A stretch of DNA of 64,000 nucleotides, taken from contig OZ026616.1 of NCBI GenBank assembly GCA_964020975.1, positions 80,696,474 to 80,760,473 on the forward strand, read 5' to 3'. The notes under the pieces are model-generated. The model was not told the origin of the DNA and made no database searches. It worked only from the letters and a program-made list of their open reading frames with translations. Shown here in pieces: positions 58,703-64,000 of this stretch (position 1 is its first letter; every line of letters starts with the position of its first letter). The DNA comes from Hermodice carunculata (Eukaryota; Annelida; Polychaeta; Eunicida; Amphinomidae). Both the position numbers and the translations under genes were made by a program.

Positions 58703-61529
58703 GAACAGAAATAACATTAATATAATAATTTAGTCACTATCATGTACATGATGCTTGAAGATATCCACGATCTCCATAGTATTGGTGCTGAGGTACAGTT
58801 TATGGCAAAAAAAAAAAAAATACTGTCCTGAAAAAAGGGAATATTGGTAGACATCAACACTGGCTTTGTAGGATTGGAAAAAATATGGGTTAAAGATCTT
58901 TGCATAACTTGGGAAGGTAATTTTGTGATTTTGTTAACAAATCATGAGAGTGATCTTATACAAGAAGATGAATGAGTTTTTCATTCATGTGTGATGCAGA
59001 CATCCTCATCCTAATTTTTGTAACATGCTGAAACACTGTATCTACTGTCAGGACCATGGAGTTTGTTTATCACAAGTGTCACTCCATGTTTTTGAATTAT
59101 CTGTAAGATAACCTGACCAAGTCTTTTCTGATGGGTATCACATTCCACACTTCCATAATCCCATTGAGATCTCACCACAGACCTTTATGCTGCCTCTTTC
59201 CTTTCATGTATATAGTTTAGGACAAGTCCTACCTCAATAGACCATGGATTTGTTGATTTTGCTACAAACACAACTCCATTTTAGGTTTTTTGCCAAGTAG
59301 CCATGGGTAACCATAATCATTCTTGTTGTTTTTTTGATACTGCGGATAACTTCTTAATGGGTGCACAATGTGATGTTGACAGACATTTGGTTGACCTGAC
59401 CAAAAGCTGACTTGACAAAACGCTGAAGGGAATAAATGTCTACATGACAAAATGTTGATGTGGAAAAAAATCAGAAAAGGTTGAAAAATTACAAACAAGA
59501 CCCAAAAGTATTCTTGAAATAGATTTCTATTCATATAGGACAGATAGTAGTGTTGCTGAACAGACCTTAGTTACAAAAAAGTTTATATCAAGTTCATTTT
59601 AGAAACATTGATACATAGTCCACTGATGACTGTGGTGTGTCATTCTTATCCACATCTACATGCCTTCTTTATATCAAAGATCAGCAAATCAAACCATTAC
59701 ATGTGTTAAATGACCAACAAACATTTAAATTACTTGATGGAAGGATAATTTAAATTTATGAATTGCAATATGGTACAATATTTCTGGGTTTTTAACTTCA
59801 AATTTAATCAAAATATGACTGCTAAGACAGGACAACCACTCAGAAAACATCACATGAAACTGACCCAATACACCGAAAGACCTAGGTTAAATGATGTCTT
59901 CTCTTTTTAAATGAAATATTTCTGTGATTTTTAACCTTTTGTCACATTGGTAATGTAAATCAGCCTTATGCCCATTATACCTTTCATTCGTTGACTTTTT
60001 GTCCTGCACCACTTAGTGATTTGGGTCAGTCTCTCTTAAAGGTCTTCTTGATTGATAGGGTACCACAAATTAGAAAGTTGATGTTTAGGGTGGTGAGAAA
60101 TGATAGCTGAAACCCGAAATGTTAAATTTCATTTTCAAAAAGTGTTTTTTTAGCTCCAAAAGTGTGCCCCATTTGCGACAGGAAAGTGCTCACATTTTCT
60201 CTGATCATGGCCGATGTGGGAAAGAGTTAGTGGCATCACAAACGAGCGTTATGGCAGATAAAACAGAGCAAAGTGATTCCAAAGAGTATGAATTGAGTTT
60301 TTTATGTACATGGTCTGATGAGGATAAGGAAGAATTAATAAAAAAAAGCTGAAGCAGCAGAGGAAAAGATCATTCAGCCTTACTACACATGAGGGGATGG
60401 CCAGAACCCTACTGTCACCAGTACCGCAGCAAGTGCAGCCGTGGTACAGACAGACGATTCCAAATTGCCATCTGGGCAACGATAACTTGTTACAAAAGAG
60501 ATATTTTCAATCAAAAATTACTAGATTTCATTTAACAAGAACAAGCATGAATGCAATAAATTGGAACTCGGGTCAGGATAGTCCAGGTCTTGTAATGTTT
60601 CAAATTGAAGCATTCACTGAAACAGCTATGGCCTATGCCTAGTGTATATTAAAGTCTAAAGAAACACTTAAATTTCCCTTCCCATATGTGTGGTCTATGG
60701 ATGATTAAATAAAAGTTTGCATATAGCTTTCAATATCAGAAATCCTACCTGACAGTAACCTTGTGATCCTTGGAGGGCAGTAATTTGCGTTTCCGTATAC
60801 ATTGCCATCAGTACACGTGTTTATATTTTTTATTTCAGATCGTATCCATTATGTAACAATGCAGAATATTTTCCTGTGACTGACATATTTTCTGGTTCAA
60901 TGTTAACGGCAAAGGTACAATGAGAGAGAATTTTGTACACCCGACAGTTGGGACCTGGCCGTGGACTGTCACAAACAGTGGCACATGACTGAAAAAGATG
61001 AAAGACCAGCTGCCCACTGCTCTTGGCAGCTGTGTAGATAAGATGTGAATGTGGTAGCTATCCAAACAAGTGTAATCTGGTTATGGGATTAAACACCTCG
61101 CAAAACTCAGTAGTAATTTGACATATCTGGGTATGGAACAAGATCGGTTCTTGTTTGTCCCCGTTTTCCACCCATTTTTCCCCATCAATTGAATCAAAAT
61201 GGTTAAGCACACTTAAGTTTTTTTAATTAACATCCCAGACCGGTGTTGTTACTGTGACATTTGATTGATAATTGTGTGATACATTGTAGCAGTCATAGAA
61301 TTACCAAATCTATATTTTGCTCTTATACAAGCTTTGAAATCAGAATCATACTGAAGATTAATTTGTAAATACTGTAAAAAAAAACAAAAAAAAACGAATC
61401 ACTGTTCCTGGCTTTATGAGTAATGCCTAATTTGGCCAGTTCCATGAATACTGCCATTGTCCAGTGATGGGAAAGCATTTGGCAACAACAGTAGCTTTTT
61501 CTTGCCAAATCTATCCCAAATATTGTCAT
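58703..61529. other. Interior of the inverted-repeat structure, unassigned
   Basis: No recognised protein domain before the THAP frame. A 77-codon plus frame at 60119-60352 (FLCTWSDEDKEELIKKS) is acidic and could be an exon fragment, but nothing identifies it. Confidence 0.4.
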
Positions 61530-61742
61530 ATTTGACAAATTAAAGTTACTTTTCATAAAGTGTTCGCTGCATAGGTTGGATTGGTTCACAGGGCCTTGCC
61601 ACCTCACCCTGTAAACTTTGACTGCAAGGGTCCACGCTCTCCATAATGTCAAGCCTTTAGGGGAATATAAACAAGCTGTAGATCTTGTATTGCTACAAAA
61701 AACAGCAACACACTGAGCCATCCTGGGCGGAAACAGGGACAA
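61530..61742 (-). CDS. THAP-type zinc-finger domain ORF
   Basis: The minus frame beginning MSLFPPRMAQCVAVFCSN has the THAP signature C-x4-C (QCVAVFC), a conserved W (LWRAWTLAVK), and C-x2-H (NLCSEHF) about 50 residues later, so the C2CH zinc site is complete. THAP domains bind DNA and occur in P-element-superfamily transposases (P, Galileo) and in host factors. The frame continues to about 61323 without a recognised domain, and no RNase H-like transposase core was found nearby. It could be exon 1 of a transposase, a domesticated gene, or a host THAP gene. It lies 233 bp inside the right 374-bp repeat. Confidence 0.65.
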
Positions 61743-61974
61743 AAATAAATATTTCTAAATGCATTTTTAATCCTTTTGATAAAGGGGGGGGGGGGGAATA
61801 TGGTCAAACCATGTGACACTTGACTGCCACGAATCGCTAGCATGGTCGGAGTCTTCCCTGTCAGCCAGCGGGGTTGTGTTTGTGACGTCACAAGCCGTGC
61901 GTGCCTTGGGGGTGTCGGAAATGGAACTGAAAGTGACATTGAAGGTGCAGTGAGTTTTTAAAACAAAAAAGTGA

Positions 61975-62348
61975 ATTCTCGGATCCGCCAACGCGTCATA
62001 AGCTGCTTATCAGCTGACTGCTGTTGTTATGCAAATGAGCGGGCCCTGTGAAAACACGTTCCACATCGCAAATAGTCCCATGTATAATTAGACATTTTTA
62101 TCCAAAATTATATCCATGTTGTCGACCGCAAATCAACAAAATAACTCTGAAGGCAACATCATTTTGCCGAATTCTGCTACTGAATAAAAAATTGGAGAGA
62201 TTTTCACGATCATAACTTGGGGTTTTAGCGCTGGTCTGCGGGTAACGCTTAGCATACATTAAATGGGTATCCACAGACGCTTTCAGGGAGATTCACCAAG
62301 AAACGTGGGCATGTAAACTAAGATTCCCGGATGTGCGGATCCGAGAAT
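61975..62348 (-). mobile_element. 374-bp TIR-bounded unit, copy 2 (inverted)
   Basis: Exactly the length of copy 1 and in opposite orientation. Ends ATTCTCGGATCCGC and GCGGATCCGAGAAT. Its outer flanks AAAAGTGA / AAAAGTAT hint at an 8-bp-like duplication with two mismatches. Confidence 0.85.
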
Positions 62349-62388
62349 AAAAGTATTATTTTCTCATCCAATTTTTTTTAGGACGATG

Positions 62389-63435
62389 CTATTTTCACTG
62401 TACAGTGAGAATAGCGTTGGGTCTATTTTCACCGTGCGGTGAGAATAGCGTTTGGAAGGAGTTTTGTCTATTTTCATCATACGGGGAGGATAGAGTTTTG
62501 TCTATTTTCACCGTACGGTGAGGATAGGGCTTGGTCTATTTTCACTGTATGGTGATGATGGTACAGTTTGGTATATTTTCACGGTGAGGATAGAGGCGGC
62601 TCTATTTCACCATCTGGAAATTGAAATTAAGAGCCTTTTTTGAAATTCATGGTTATGGCTTGTCACATACAACTGAGGCAAATTAAGATTGGAGAAAAAT
62701 GCTTACTTTAAGGCTATTAGCTAGCTTTATAGTATAGTCAGTAGGAAACGGGACCAAAGCAAAGTGCCCAGTTACTTTGGGTTTACGTAAGGCAATTTCC
62801 TTGGCACAGTGACACCATTCAATGTTTGGCTTTCTAAGCGCTCAAATTGATGCATATTAATTTACTCTACCCACCAATCAGTCTTTCATTTTCGTTGCTT
62901 CGTGGCTTTTTGTTTGTTTGTTTGTTTTTGTTTTTTTATGCGATCTTTTAACTATAGTCATAACGAGATAGATCTATATTACCCTTAAGTTCCGTTACTT
63001 CCATCTGTGGCAATATTAAAATAGTTCCTACTTTGTCTTGTCACCTAACTTTTGGCCTTTTCACATAAAAAAATACAGAGTGTTGGCTCTGTAAAAGCTG
63101 TTAGATAATTTTTAAATAACACCTCAACAGATCTCATTATAAATCATGCTCAAAATGGGATGTAAGTTAGGCCTGTTTATTATTTCAGCAAATGTTGGTT
63201 CCAATTCTGTTTGTGTGCAATATCATGACACAATGCTTTCCCAAAATATTTTTCCCCTGGTTGACTTTTATACCATCGCCGTACGGTAGAAATAGTGCAG
63301 CCCCTATTCTCACCATACGATGAATAGACCAAACTCTATCATCACCGTAGGCCTATGGTGAAAATAGACAAAACACTATTCTCACCGTGCAGTGAAAATA
63401 GACAAAACACTATTCTCACCGTACGGTGAAAATAG
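62389..63435. mobile_element. Foldback-like element with opposed palindrome arrays
   Basis: The left array (62389-62617) and right array (63271-63435) consist of at least 11 copies of a 26-bp near-palindrome, consensus CTATTTTCACCGTACGGTGA plus GAATAG, stepping mostly by 32-34 bp. Left spacers read GTTTTGT/GCTTGGT; right spacers read ACAAAAC/ACCAAAC, so the arrays are inverted relative to each other around a 650-bp unique middle. Internally repetitive inverted ends are the hallmark of Foldback/Galileo-type elements (family knowledge). No ORF; class unproven. Confidence 0.7.
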
Positions 63436-64000
63436 TCACTCCGTTTTTTTTAAAGCGCACAGAATGTTGGGAACAACTCACGAGTCACCTGTGTATCAAA
63501 TTTGAACATGGTCAATCAAGAGGACCTTTAAAGCCCTTGGGTCCCTTGGCCTTGCCATGGAGGAATAATATATTCTAGTTGATAACTCGATGGGCATGGC
63601 ATGGCCTAGGCCCTAGCCAATCCAATCCAATCATGGCATACAAACATCCTCCCAAGCCCTGGCAAACTTAATTCCTCCTGGCACTGATATGAAGGCTTGC
63701 ATGATTTTGCAAGTACTAGTAGTGTTGAGACATCTGTCACTCTTCTCACCATTCATGTAACATTTTAAAATAATTATGGGGTATGATTCGACCCTCCTGA
63801 GACCTAACTCTCACAGCCGCAGTCCCGGTAACTCAGCATTGAGTTGTCACGGTACACCAAGCCTCCAACTCCAAGGTCCAAGCTGTCATCTGCAAAAACA
63901 TCCCCTTCATTGTGCTGTTTTAAAACTCCTGGGGACTAATATCCCTAAAAAATGTACTGCTTTGTGTTCTTTGTCACACACATTTTATGTATAATCTATA
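63436..64000. other. Unassigned end of window
   Basis: No gene, repeat array or transposon end recognised. A 72-codon plus frame at 63776-63994 shows no domain. Confidence 0.4.

Noticed and set aside
62389-62620. CRISPR-like array (26-bp palindromic repeats, 8-bp spacers)
   Set aside because: The genome is eukaryotic, spacers are too short and themselves repetitive, and a mirrored array exists 0.65 kb away.

Overview
The window is eukaryotic: genes are split by GT-AG introns, microsatellites are abundant, and LINEs, tRNA-derived SINEs and many miniature DNA transposons (MITEs) are present. Dispersed units opening with AACAAGAGGCCCA-like words and packed with TCAAGGTCA motifs resemble repeats I know from molluscs, especially bivalves. 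I infer a marine lophotrochozoan, most likely a mollusc; the lower rank is uncertain.

One host gene is certain. CFAP206, a ciliary axoneme protein, lies on the minus strand at 43.38-57.72 kb. I assigned 15 coding exons with consistent GT-AG sites and phases, giving an intact 624-residue protein. Its introns carry several MITEs, a tandem-repeat element, and a minisatellite grown out of the 3' end of exon 7 together with its splice donor. A second, tentative host locus on the minus strand at 37.4-38.5 kb encodes an LDL-receptor class A-like module and a cysteine-rich ORF with a hydrophobic N-terminus. A THAP zinc-finger ORF at 61.5-61.7 kb sits between two 374-bp inverted copies of one repeat.

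Layout. 0-5 kb: two minisatellites (30-bp unit; 54-bp unit with higher-order structure) and MITEs. 5-12 kb: a LINE 3' end split by a MITE, TTAA-flanked MITEs, and a long Helitron-like or pearl-like repeat with a hairpin 3' end. 12-15 kb: another such repeat, interrupted by an insertion with a 14-bp target duplication that contains a hammerhead ribozyme. 15-30 kb: more of these repeats, SINEs and MITEs, with no recognised gene. 30-36.5 kb: two LINE remnants, one with a recognisable reverse transcriptase, and a 145-bp CT tract. 36.5-43.4 kb: the LDLa/cysteine-rich locus, nested MITEs and an intact-looking tRNA-derived SINE. 43.4-57.8 kb: CFAP206. 58.3-63.4 kb: the inverted 374-bp repeats with the THAP ORF, followed by a foldback-like element whose two ends are opposed arrays of a 26-bp palindrome.

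The most unusual structures are the exon-derived minisatellite carrying repeated splice donors, the opposed palindrome arrays, the 374-bp inverted repeats around a THAP ORF 0.6 kb upstream of CFAP206, and the hammerhead-bearing insertion. All calls come from reading the sequence; no database search was run.
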